The notes beneath the pieces are model-generated. The model saw nothing but the letters and a program-made list of their open reading frames with translations. It had not been told where the DNA came from and searched no databases. A stretch of DNA of 64,000 nt from Sphaerobacteraceae bacterium (lineage in GTDB: Bacteria > Chloroflexota > Chloroflexia > Thermomicrobiales > Thermomicrobiaceae). Shown in pieces: positions 1-8,585 of the stretch. Each line of letters opens with the position of its first letter. The stretch's first letter is position 1. The position numbers and the translations under genes were made by a program. Where the stretch lies: assembly GCA_007695115.1 (NCBI GenBank), contig REEK01000170.1:1-64000 (forward strand), written 5' to 3'.

Positions 1-1341
1 GAAGAGAATTGACGAGGAGAAAAGAGCGAGAAGAAAGACGAAAGCGCCCCAGTGAGTAAGGAGATCGACGAAGCTGGTCCGGTCCCAGGCGACATATCCA
101 AATAAGTTCCACAAAACAAGTGATTCAATAAAGGTTGTGTCAGCCCCGGTCGGTGTCGGCGCATCGTAGCGCAGAGCGAAGGGCAGGGCAGCGAGTAGAA
201 GGCCGCCGCCGATGGTTCCGAGCAGCAGTAACCCTTGCCTCAGTGGCAGGGTCAAGAGCGCCAACAGGGCGATGACTGCCACCAGCAACAGGAGAATCGC
301 GATGTCCCAGGTATTTAGCGAATAGAGCGCACCAATGGCCACACCAGCTCCGGCACTGGCCAGAAGGGCGGTTCGGGGTTCTGGATTCGGCCGCAATGCA
401 AGAAACAGGTTGGCAACAAGTGCGACCGCCAGTAGCATCCATGGATAGGCGATGACGTGGGGATGGAGGTCGCCCAGAATCCAGGAGAATGCCGGAAACT
501 CGGTGATGACGGTTCGAGTTCCGCCTCCCTCGAATCCGGTGTCTTCGATGACGCGCGACGACTGCCAGCCGAACCCTCCCCACCATGAATCCTGGATGGC
601 ACCCCGCCCTCGTGAAACGACCTGCGCGATAGCGTGGAGATTTCCGGCGAAACCGAGCAGATAGCCGGTCAGTAGCGCTGAACCGATAATGGCCCGGTTG
701 GAGCCACCCGCGCGCTCCACGAGGTTCGCGGTGAGGCCGCCTGCCGCAATCACCGACATCGCCGCGATCGTCGCCAGAGACAGATTGAAGACGACTTCAC
801 CGGGAATGCCAGTGAGCATTCCGGTTCCGCCAAGAATCACATAGCCGAAATAGTAGTAGTTGATCGACTCGCCAGCGAACCATGGGTCTGGCGCGGGAAT
901 CGATTGATGAGCCATCACCGAATTGAGAAAGGCGAGCTCCATCGGTTTCTCAGTTCCGGAGATATCCGGGTTGAACCCACGCACGATCAGAACGGCAGCC
1001 ATGATGAAGAACGTTGCCGCTTCGGTGAACGCCAGGCGCCGCCATCGCTCCTTGAGAAACGGAATCAATGCGCCATGATGTATGGCATAGATCCAGATCG
1101 CGACGCCCAGCGACAGCGCTACCAGCCCGATGGTCCAGGGGCCGAGTGAGACACCGGTGACGTGGCCCATCGTCCAGAATGGAAGAAACAGGATGAGCAG
1201 CCCGGCTGGACGTGCCAGTGTCAGGCCACGATCCGGCAGAAACCTCGCGACCTGAAACAGAAGCGGATAGGCCAGGGCCGCGACCAGGGTGATCGTCAGA
1301 TACCAGAGCAGGGCGACCTGTGCGGATTCGAGGATCGTCAT
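1..1341 (-). CDS. Chlor_Arch_YYY (DUF2298) membrane protein, C-terminus off the left edge
   Basis: The minus-strand frame is open from an ATG at 1341 to the window edge (447 codons, no stop). Many hydrophobic segments are visible. The family hallmark NYYYFG is at about residues 161-166, preceded by a PDPWFAGE segment at about 151-158; the upstream protein has the equivalent PHDPWFADG and NYYYYG. The Chlor_Arch_YYY family is very hydrophobic, is known from Chloroflexi and some archaea, and has no assigned function; a role in envelope glycoconjugate assembly is only an inference from the glycosyltransferase-like partner. The ATG overlaps the stop of the preceding gene as ATGA, so the two are probably translationally coupled. 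The full length is unknown because the 3' end is missing. Confidence 0.85.
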   Translation of the reverse strand, partial: MTILESAQVALLWYLTITLVAALAYPLLFQVARFLPDRGLTLARPAGLLILFLPFWTMGHVTGVSLGPWTIGLVALSLGVAIWIYAIHHGALIPFLKERWRRLAFTEAATFFIMAAVLIVRGFNPDISGTEKPMELAFLNSVMAHQSIPAPDPWFAGESINYYYFGYVILGGTGMLTGIPGEVVFNLSLATIAAMSVIAAGGLTANLVERAGGSNRAIIGSALLTGYLLGFAGNLHAIAQVVSRGRGAIQDSWWGGFGWQSSRVIEDTGFEGGGTRTVITEFPAFSWILGDLHPHVIAYPWMLLAVALVANLFLALRPNPEPRTALLASAGAGVAIGALYSLNTWDIAILLLLVAVIALLALLTLPLRQGLLLLGTIGGGLLLAALPFALRYDAPTPTGADTTFIESLVLWNLFGYVAWDRTSFVDLLTHWGAFVFLLALFSSSILF

Positions 1342-4300
1342 TGCTGTTGACCTGCTTGATCGAATGGAAGGACCCGATAGACACGGGTGCCTTCTTCATC
1401 GAACACGACTTCCAGCTCGCTGCCGACGAGTTGTTCGAAGGCGTCGAGTCCGTCGGCAGGTGCGTAGTAGTCGGGAGCGCCGTCTACCAGTTGGTCACTC
1501 AAGATGGTCAGTCGCTCGACATCTCCGACGATGATGTATTCGATCGCATGACGCCGAATCAGGTAGCGTTTGCGCTCGAGATCGGTCGTTGAGTAGATCT
1601 CCCGAACCTCCGCAAGACGTGGGGAGACCTCTTCTCCCGGACGCTGCTGGCTCTGGTGAAAATCCCACCCGAGCACTGCCGGGAAACCGGTCGCTGAGCT
1701 GATCCGGGATCCGCCACCGCGATAGGTTCCGATGGACGCTTCGAGAATCACCGGTGTTCCTTCAGCTGATTCCCGCAGCCAATCGATGGCCAGACGATCT
1801 CCGGTGAAGTCGATCGCCTCACCTTCCTGGTTGTAAAGCACTCCTCCGGTCATCCATTCGTTTCCCTGGAGTGATGGGAACGACGGGCTGGATTCCATTC
1901 GCTGACTGAACCGGTCGATCGTCCCGAACACCGGGTATGCCAGCAATGTGGCAGATAGCATCACAACTGGCACCGCAGTTCCGACATAGATCCACCGACG
2001 GTCTGGTTCATTGTCACCGACAAGTCGATTCAGCAGTAGTGGGCCGAATCGGTGAATTGTTCGATGGATCAGCCAGAGCAGCGCCGCGGCGCTGGCGATG
2101 CCAATCAGCGTCCAGGCCTGGAAGTAGAGCTTGAATATCGTATTCATGCGTTCCCAGTCGCTGGTGTACAGGTGGTCGGCGACCAGGATCAGGTCGACCG
2201 AAAGCACCAGGCCAGCACCGGAAGCCCCGACGATTGCCAGAAGGGTGGCGGCAGATCTTCCCGGGTTCTGCAGCCATAGACAGAGGAAGAGGCCCACAAT
2301 TATCGCGGAGATCGACGCGACTGGTCGGATTAGCGCCATCGCACCGGAAACGGCGATAAACGGAGAAACCAGAACCAGCGCACGGTCGAATGACTCTATC
2401 GAACGGTCTCTATCAGCCGCGATTGCAATCAACGCGCCGAATGTCGCCACTAGAATCCCGGTGATCACGAATCGAACTGGAGATACGTCAGTAACGCCAA
2501 TAGCGTAGGCCCCTGTAAGATAGGAACCTGTTCCAAGGATCGCTCCATATGCCGAATAGCTGAGGTTTAGCTGCCGGACAGACAACAACCGGACGATCGC
2601 AATCACCACAACGACTGAAATGATCGTCAGGAACCCACCGAAGTGAACGAAGAACTGCCCAGTATCCGTGCCGGTGGCCGTGGTGTCGATCCCGTCCGTC
2701 TGCGGGTCGAACGTTCTCAGGAACCGGGAAAACATCAACAGCGCAACAAGGCATGCACCGGCGGCGGCGAGAACGGGAGTTGACACTACGGAGTAGGAGA
2801 GCCTGAATCGCGACACCACGGGAAATGCGATTGCTGCCAACAGGATGACTGCAGCGGTGGGGCCGTCCCACAGGTTGATCAATGCAAGGCTCGACGCGAC
2901 AATCCCAGTTGCGATGATCCATGGAATGATCCATTCAGGCCGACTTCGTCGAGTTTCCAGAATCCAGCCATATCCCAGCGACACAACCAGCACCAGCACG
3001 GGAGCAGCGATCAGGTGCGGGTGGACGTCACCGTACATAAAGCTGAAGTAGGGGAATTCGGTGATCCCGTAATGAACTACGCGGCTACTCTCCCAGAAAT
3101 CGACTTCGAGTGATCGAGTTCGCAGTATTTCGCGAATCGCCTGCAGGTTGCCACTCAGCGTCACCAGCACGGCAGTGATTGATCCACCAGCAATCAACCA
3201 TCCTGTTCGACGGGTGTGAAGCACCGAACCAGCGAGCGTGCTGCCGATGCTGAATAGCCCGGCTGAGAGGAACGCAGCGACGCTCGCCAGCGCCAGATTG
3301 AAGGCAATCTCAGCCGGAATACCCGTTACCACGATGATCAGCGCGAACAGGAAGAAACCGTAGTAGTAGTAGTTGAGGTGGCCATCGGCAAACCAGGGAT
3401 CGTGTGGCGGAAACTCACCCGTTCGGACGATCGCGTTGAGATAGGCCGTCTCCATCGGCTTCTCGCCACCGTAGAACGGGTGCCAGAGATCCGGGTAGTA
3501 CAACCTCAGACCGAGGACCAGCAGGAAACCGGCGAAGAACGCGATCAGGCTCCCCAGCACCAGCGGTGACCGAATTAGAGATAGGAGCTCGAGTTTTCGT
3601 GGCCCTCCTGCAAACGTCCACGCGATCGCCGCGAGGATCACGGCGGCACCGAGGACTGTCGCGGGCGTCAGCCTGATGATCTCGAAGCTCCAACCGATCC
3701 AGACCAGCGCTCCAGTGCCGAGCAAGCCGATCAGCGGAGCGAATCCGAGGCCATAGTCAGCAAACCGACCCAGAACGCTGGCAGCGACTGGCAGGCCTGC
3801 GCCAGTCAGCGCTAACAGAGCGATGAGCCAGATTGCCACTGCGAATCCGGACGTTCCAGTCAGTCGTTCAGACCAGTCCGCATGCTGGTTTACATCACGT
3901 TCGGCCAGTGGCTCAGCGAGCCGAAGCGTGGGTGACTCAGGATAGCGTGCCGGAATCCGTGGCTGAGCAGCCGCATGAGCGAAGCGAAGCTCGATCTCCT
4001 CAACCGGTAGCGTCTCGACCTTGCGATAGATTTGCACCGGTGGATGATCGTAGACGCTGAAACTCTCATCAGCTGCCAGGGTGTTGATTCTGAAGTCGCC
4101 GAAACCTGGATAGTTGGTTGCCTCGTATGCCAGTTCGAAGCCGAGTTTTTCTTGCTCCAGCAGTCGGTAGTATTCGCTCTGGACCGGATATCTCCACGGA
4201 AGACGCGGGATCGAATGAGAAAGCCGCTGGCTCGCCAGCACAATGTAGTCAACATCGTGTAGCACATCGGTCACGAATTCGACGGCTTCTTCATTGGTAC

Positions 4301-5735
4301 GGTCGCTGTAAAGATCGAGGCCACGATACTCGTAGATTCCTCCGCTACCGCCCGGAAGTGCGACAGGGAGTCGATCGTCCCAGATCTCATGAGTGATGGT
4401 CGATCCAGGCTCGACATTCTCGTAGATCCACTGGGACGCATCGACCCGCGGATGAGTCCCGGAGTAGACTGTCATGAACATCGCCGCCCAGATTGCCGTG
4501 ACGCCGATGACGACTGCTATCGCGGTCGCAGGAGCGATACGACTCCGGAGAAGCGCCGGACGACTCTCCCAGAGATAGGCGAGCTGATGACCGACGATTA
4601 TCGCCAGCGGCGGAACGAGCGGGGCTGCGTAGCGCAGAAATCTCGCTTCCGACGAGGCAATGACGTAGAAGTACGGGATGATCCAGGACAAAAGCAGAAT
4701 ATAGCGTGGGTCTCGTTTTCGGATCGCCAGATAGAGACCGATCGTAACCGCGATGATCGCAGCGACTCCGAATCCGGGAGCTATGCCCCAGAGGACCAGA
4801 TTTTCGATCTCGTTCAGTCCGGAGATCGTTCCCACGAATTGCCGGGTAAACGGAATATCGAAGATCCCATTGACGATCTCCCACTGGCGTCTGATGTCGT
4901 CAATGAATGGGCCCGGGCGCCACAATGCGTATGGCTCGAAGGTGAGAAAGACCGCGAATGTAGGAACGGCGGCGATAGCGAGACCGCGCAGGTATGTCCA
5001 GGCTGCGTCTCGCCACGGTAGCGACAGGCGGCTTATCCCGATTGCCATTCCAGCCAGAATCGGGATACCGAGAACTCCAACACTCACCTTGGTCGCCAGC
5101 GCCGCACCCCCAAGGGCACCGACCAGCAACAACCACTTGAGCTCGAATCGCTCCGAGATTCGATAGGCAGCGTAAAGCGTGGCTGTTGTGAAGAACGTCA
5201 CCCAGGTGTCGACCGTAAAGAAGCTCGTCAACTGGATCAACACGACTGAACAAGCGGTGAGGGCTCCGGCGATAAGACCGGCCAGGTCACCAAATGCCCG
5301 CCTCGCAAACAGAACAACGATGGCGACCGTGCCCAGATCGACGAGCGCAGTCAGAAATCGTCCGAACTCACCGACATTGGCGTAAGTAAGCGGGTCGGTG
5401 TTCGAGAGGACACCGATTATGGACCCGAGAACAAGGGCAACCAGGAATGGCAGGCTTCCGTAGGCGAATTCCTGCGGATTGCCTGCTTCATCGTCGGATC
5501 GGGTGTTGAGGGGGCTGGTCTCCGGTTCGAAAAGTGAGCCGAGATTACCGGGGGAGGGCAGGGAAATCCGGTTGTCCATGACCGTGGCGATGAATCGCTC
5601 GTCGGGATGGAAGTAGTGACCGTCGTCCCAGTCCTGCCCAGAGAATCGGAGCAACGCAGCGATTATCATGATCACCGCGAAGACGGAATTGAATCGGGGC
5701 GATCTCGGTGAGTCAGCGGAAGGTTGATCCTGCAT
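1338..5735 (-). CDS. Fusion of GT39-like glycosyltransferase domain and Chlor_Arch_YYY domain
   Basis: A 1465-residue polytopic membrane protein. About the first 570 residues resemble ArnT/PMT-type (GT39/GT83) lipid-linked-sugar glycosyltransferases: a first membrane helix is followed by FHPDERF near residue 40, then many helices and a soluble stretch. The second half, from about residue 620, is a YYY (DUF2298) domain with NYYYYG near residue 789. GTG at 5780 would add 15 residues, but ATG at 5735 fits better because a promoter-like TATGAT ends 9 bases before it, so the message may be leaderless. The stop overlaps the next YYY gene. Seen: two hydrophobic modules and the motifs. Inferred: a membrane glycosyltransferase for an envelope polymer; donor and acceptor cannot be read from the sequence. 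Confidence 0.8.
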   Translation of the reverse strand: MQDQPSADSPRSPRFNSVFAVIMIIAALLRFSGQDWDDGHYFHPDERFIATVMDNRISLPSPGNLGSLFEPETSPLNTRSDDEAGNPQEFAYGSLPFLVALVLGSIIGVLSNTDPLTYANVGEFGRFLTALVDLGTVAIVVLFARRAFGDLAGLIAGALTACSVVLIQLTSFFTVDTWVTFFTTATLYAAYRISERFELKWLLLVGALGGAALATKVSVGVLGIPILAGMAIGISRLSLPWRDAAWTYLRGLAIAAVPTFAVFLTFEPYALWRPGPFIDDIRRQWEIVNGIFDIPFTRQFVGTISGLNEIENLVLWGIAPGFGVAAIIAVTIGLYLAIRKRDPRYILLLSWIIPYFYVIASSEARFLRYAAPLVPPLAIIVGHQLAYLWESRPALLRSRIAPATAIAVVIGVTAIWAAMFMTVYSGTHPRVDASQWIYENVEPGSTITHEIWDDRLPVALPGGSGGIYEYRGLDLYSDRTNEEAVEFVTDVLHDVDYIVLASQRLSHSIPRLPWRYPVQSEYYRLLEQEKLGFELAYEATNYPGFGDFRINTLAADESFSVYDHPPVQIYRKVETLPVEEIELRFAHAAAQPRIPARYPESPTLRLAEPLAERDVNQHADWSERLTGTSGFAVAIWLIALLALTGAGLPVAASVLGRFADYGLGFAPLIGLLGTGALVWIGWSFEIIRLTPATVLGAAVILAAIAWTFAGGPRKLELLSLIRSPLVLGSLIAFFAGFLLVLGLRLYYPDLWHPFYGGEKPMETAYLNAIVRTGEFPPHDPWFADGHLNYYYYGFFLFALIIVVTGIPAEIAFNLALASVAAFLSAGLFSIGSTLAGSVLHTRRTGWLIAGGSITAVLVTLSGNLQAIREILRTRSLEVDFWESSRVVHYGITEFPYFSFMYGDVHPHLIAAPVLVLVVSLGYGWILETRRSRPEWIIPWIIATGIVASSLALINLWDGPTAAVILLAAIAFPVVSRFRLSYSVVSTPVLAAAGACLVALLMFSRFLRTFDPQTDGIDTTATGTDTGQFFVHFGGFLTIISVVVVIAIVRLLSVRQLNLSYSAYGAILGTGSYLTGAYAIGVTDVSPVRFVITGILVATFGALIAIAADRDRSIESFDRALVLVSPFIAVSGAMALIRPVASISAIIVGLFLCLWLQNPGRSAATLLAIVGASGAGLVLSVDLILVADHLYTSDWERMNTIFKLYFQAWTLIGIASAAALLWLIHRTIHRFGPLLLNRLVGDNEPDRRWIYVGTAVPVVMLSATLLAYPVFGTIDRFSQRMESSPSFPSLQGNEWMTGGVLYNQEGEAIDFTGDRLAIDWLRESAEGTPVILEASIGTYRGGGSRISSATGFPAVLGWDFHQSQQRPGEEVSPRLAEVREIYSTTDLERKRYLIRRHAIEYIIVGDVERLTILSDQLVDGAPDYYAPADGLDAFEQLVGSELEVVFDEEGTRVYRVLPFDQAGQQQ

Positions 5736-5744
5736 GGTGCACGA

Positions 5745-5773
5745 ATCATAGCAGCGAGAGCGCTCTGCAGTCA
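5745..5773 (-). promoter_or_regulatory. Candidate promoter of the glycosyltransferase-YYY gene
   Basis: On the minus strand TGACTG (5773-5768), a 17-base spacer and TATGAT (5750-5745) form a sigma70-like promoter. The expected transcription start lies at or within a few bases of the ATG at 5735, which implies little or no leader. The -35 match is weak. Confidence 0.45.
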
Positions 5774-5874
5774 CGGCCACGCTGGGTTACACTGGAGCCA
5801 CTCGATCGTGTGACGTAGAGTTGTACGAACGCGCCCGGATCTGGGAGTCAGATTCGAACCCGAGAGGCGAGTCA

Positions 5875-6378
5875 ATGCGCACGCTGAAGGTAATCATTGG
5901 TGGAGAGGGGAACGTCGGCAAGACGTCGCTGATCCGCCAGTACGCAAAAGGAAAATTCAGCGAGGCTCGCAATATCACGCTTGGCATTGACATAACCACG
6001 CAGGAATTTGAGATCGATGGTCAGCCGCTCAGGCTGGCGATCTGGGACATTGAAGGGCAGGCGGGTAATCGTCCGAACTTCTACCTCGGGGCCCAGGCGA
6101 TTGTGCTGGTCTACGACGTCACTGAGCCAGCATCACTCCAGGCAATGAACGAATGGTATGCGAGGTGCCAGCGCTACGCTCCAACCGCTCCTATACTGAT
6201 CGCCGGCAACAAGGCTGATCTCGGCGTCAGGTTCCCGCCAACCTGGGGACGTGTGATGGCCCACTTCATTGGTGCCAAGCACGGATTTCTGTCCGCTAAG
6301 ACAGGGCAGAACGTCAGCCGGGCGTTCAATCTCCTCGGGCGGGCCGCGGCACATCACGCGAGGATCATGCAGCGATGA
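5875..6378 (+). CDS. Ras/Rab-like small GTPase
   Basis: A 167-residue single-domain GTPase. G1 is GGEGNVGKTS at residues 8-17, the switch I region carries a TLGID motif like Rab TIGVD, G3 reads WDIEGQ with the catalytic-type glutamine kept, G4 is GNKADL and G5 is SAK. No membrane helix or C-terminal cysteine lipidation motif is visible, so it is probably cytosolic. The frame is open from 5821, but ATG 5875 is chosen because the fold starts immediately (MRTLKVIIGG) and a purine-rich GAGAGGCGAG precedes it. The stop overlaps the fmt start as ATGA. Such bacterial Rab-like GTPases (MglA relatives and others) often act in polarity or signalling; no activating protein is encoded beside it, so its role is open. 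Confidence 0.85.
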   Translation: MRTLKVIIGGEGNVGKTSLIRQYAKGKFSEARNITLGIDITTQEFEIDGQPLRLAIWDIEGQAGNRPNFYLGAQAIVLVYDVTEPASLQAMNEWYARCQRYAPTAPILIAGNKADLGVRFPPTWGRVMAHFIGAKHGFLSAKTGQNVSRAFNLLGRAAAHHARIMQR

Positions 6379-7367
6379 CCCACACCGCTACTTCCATAAA
6401 GGTGGTCTTCCTTGGGTCACCCACGTTCGCAGTTCCGTCCTTGAACGCGATGGTTCACTCACCGAAAATCGATGTCCCGCTCGTCATAACTCAGCCAGAT
6501 CGCCCTGCCGGACGAGGCAAGACTCTCACGGCGCCTCCGGTCAAAGAGGCCGCGCTCAGCCACGGTCTCCCGATCCTGCAACCTGAAACTCTCCGCGATC
6601 CAGCAACGGTCGAAACCATTCGTGAGACCGCACCCGATGTATTGATCGTGGTCTCCTATGGGGAGATTCTCAGACGAAATGTACTGGAACTGGCGCCCAA
6701 CGGTTGCCTCAATGTGCACCCATCCCTCCTGCCCCGTTACCGTGGCTCGATCCCGATTCAGGCTACGATCCTCAACGGCGACGATGAAGGCGGAGTTTCC
6801 TTCATCAAGCTAGTCAAGGCGATGGATGCCGGTCCGATTGTTCATCAGATTCCGGTGCCGCTTTCCGGCGACGAGACCTCTGGCGAACTCTTCGATCGTC
6901 TGAGTGAAGCGGCTGCCGAGGCACTTCCAGATGTGGTCGTGAACTGGGTTGACGGGCGAATTGAAGCGCGGGAGCAGGATCACGCTGTCGCCAGCTACAC
7001 CCGGGAGCTGCGAAAAGCTGATGCCCAGATAGACTGGTCGTCACGTGGCGTCGATATCGAACGACACGTGCGGGCAATGAATCCCTGGCCCCGGGCGTGG
7101 TCGACAATTGCTGGAAAACGTGTGGCCATCGACCGGGTAAGCCTGATCTCGACAGAGAATGTAACCTCCGCCGCCGGGACGCTTCAAACAGTTGAGGGGT
7201 GGCCAGCGGTGAGTACACGAGATGGTGTGGTCAGGATCGAGAAGCTGACGCCGGCGGGCAAGAAGCAGATGACTGGACAGGACTGGCTCCGAGGAACCCA
7301 GGAGCTCGTCGGGGAAGTCTTCGATAGCCCGGAAAGCGCCGCAGAGCCGCTGATTTTCACGCGATAA
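6375..7367 (+). CDS. fmt: Methionyl-tRNA formyltransferase
   Basis: A 330-residue enzyme that formylates initiator Met-tRNA with 10-formyl-tetrahydrofolate. The N-terminal formyltransferase domain shows VVFLGSPTFAVPSL at about 10-23, a folate-site segment NVHPSLLPRYRGSIPIQ at about 115-131 (the usual SLLPRWRGAAPI loop) and the DAGPI motif near 150. The C-terminal OB-type domain begins at about 205 (DAQIDW; AMNPWPRAW). The start overlaps the GTPase stop by four bases, so the two are co-translated. The usual partner def is not present here. Confidence 0.93.
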   Translation: MTHTATSIKVVFLGSPTFAVPSLNAMVHSPKIDVPLVITQPDRPAGRGKTLTAPPVKEAALSHGLPILQPETLRDPATVETIRETAPDVLIVVSYGEILRRNVLELAPNGCLNVHPSLLPRYRGSIPIQATILNGDDEGGVSFIKLVKAMDAGPIVHQIPVPLSGDETSGELFDRLSEAAAEALPDVVVNWVDGRIEAREQDHAVASYTRELRKADAQIDWSSRGVDIERHVRAMNPWPRAWSTIAGKRVAIDRVSLISTENVTSAAGTLQTVEGWPAVSTRDGVVRIEKLTPAGKKQMTGQDWLRGTQELVGEVFDSPESAAEPLIFTR

Positions 7368-7429
7368 CGAAGCAATGTAGACATAATGAGTGGCAAGCTA
7401 GACTGAGTTCGAAAGGGTGAATTGGTTCA

Positions 7430-8308
7430 ATGAGTAAGTTTCATCGGTTTTCGATCGGAAGCAGTGAGGTCGTCGTTCTTTCGGATGGAAACACGGCGTT
7501 TCCCGGTCCGTTCCTGATGATCGGGGTGGACGAAAACGAGCAGCTCGAAGCGTGTCGTAAGCATCAACTGGATCACGCGGCCGTCGAGTCGAACATGAAC
7601 TGCGTCTACGTGAACCTCAACGGTAATCGGATTCTGTTCGACACGGGAGCTGGATCGACCTTGCCCGGTTGCGGCCAGATCTTTGACGCGATGGATTCTG
7701 CCGGGATCTCTCCGGCAGAGATAGACTACGTGGTCCATACACACCTTCATCTCGATCATGTCGGTTCCAACGTCGATTCCTCCGGCAAGCCCGCATTTCC
7801 GAACGCTCGATATCTGCTCGGCGAGACTGAGTGGGCGTTCTGGTCTGATGAAGAGAATCTGGCAAGCCTCGATCGTGCCGAATTCTGGAAGCTTCCGGAT
7901 TTCGAGCCAGCCATGGCTGCCACGGCCAGAACCAGCGTCCTGGCGATCCGTGAGCACGTCGATACGTTCCCGGACGATGCAGAGCCGCTCCCGGGTGTCC
8001 GAGCCATTCCCGCATTCGGGCATACCCCGGGGCATCTGGCGTACGAGGTCGACCTGGGTACCGAAACACTGTTCATTACTGGAGATCTGGTGTTGAGTCC
8101 ATTCCACATCGATCATGCACGCTGGTTTCCGGCAGTCGATCTCGATCCCGAGCAAGCCGTCGCGAGCCGTGCGAAAGTATTCAATGCCGCGGCGGACAAG
8201 GGAGCGCTGGTCTCCGGCTACCATCTTCCGTTTCCGGGAATTGGCCGATTGAGCCGTGGTGATGATGGGTGGAACTGGGTCGACGAGTTCGCGATGTCGA
8301 CCCCATAG
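7430..8308 (+). CDS. Metallo-beta-lactamase-fold hydrolase
   Basis: A 292-residue protein of the MBL superfamily, lactonase/glyoxalase-II-like. The metal-binding signature THLHLDHVGSN (HxHxDH) is at about 104-114, a later histidine lies in AFGHTPGHLAYE near 195 and an aspartate in FITGDLVLSP near 215. No signal peptide is visible, so it is likely cytoplasmic. AAAGGGTGA precedes the ATG. It lies 62 bases after fmt and is followed by a strong hairpin at 8334-8361. Quorum-quenching lactonases share this organisation, but the substrate cannot be assigned. Confidence 0.8.
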   Translation: MSKFHRFSIGSSEVVVLSDGNTAFPGPFLMIGVDENEQLEACRKHQLDHAAVESNMNCVYVNLNGNRILFDTGAGSTLPGCGQIFDAMDSAGISPAEIDYVVHTHLHLDHVGSNVDSSGKPAFPNARYLLGETEWAFWSDEENLASLDRAEFWKLPDFEPAMAATARTSVLAIREHVDTFPDDAEPLPGVRAIPAFGHTPGHLAYEVDLGTETLFITGDLVLSPFHIDHARWFPAVDLDPEQAVASRAKVFNAAADKGALVSGYHLPFPGIGRLSRGDDGWNWVDEFAMSTP

Positions 8309-8333
8309 CCCTCGGAATCGGGGAAGAAGTGAT

Positions 8334-8361
8334 AATGCGGATAAGTGCAGTTATCCGCATT
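8334..8361 (+). terminator. Hairpin after the MBL gene
   Basis: AATGCGGATAA (8334-8344) pairs perfectly with TTATCCGCATT (8351-8361) around a six-base loop, 26 bases after the stop. It is followed by GGCGTTTCCCCC rather than a clean U-tract, so it is a hairpin with uncertain termination strength. The rest of the gap to 8586 has no gene; it contains a TATAAT box at 8503-8508 upstream of the ThDP gene, without a good -35. Confidence 0.5.
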
Positions 8362-8585
8362 GGCGTTTCCCCCGTTGGTCCGGGGTTGTACATCACATCT
8401 GGTTCAGAAACCGTCCAGGGTGGCAGATCGAACGCAACGGCAGATCACGAGTGCGACAGTGTGCGTGCTAGCGTGAAAGAAGCCTTGAGTTGAGTTGGAC
8501 GCTATAATTCGGTCCAGCTTATAAGGAATGAATCGACTTACCGGCCAGTCTGAATGCGCACGAAATTCGAAAGGCAGCGAAAACC

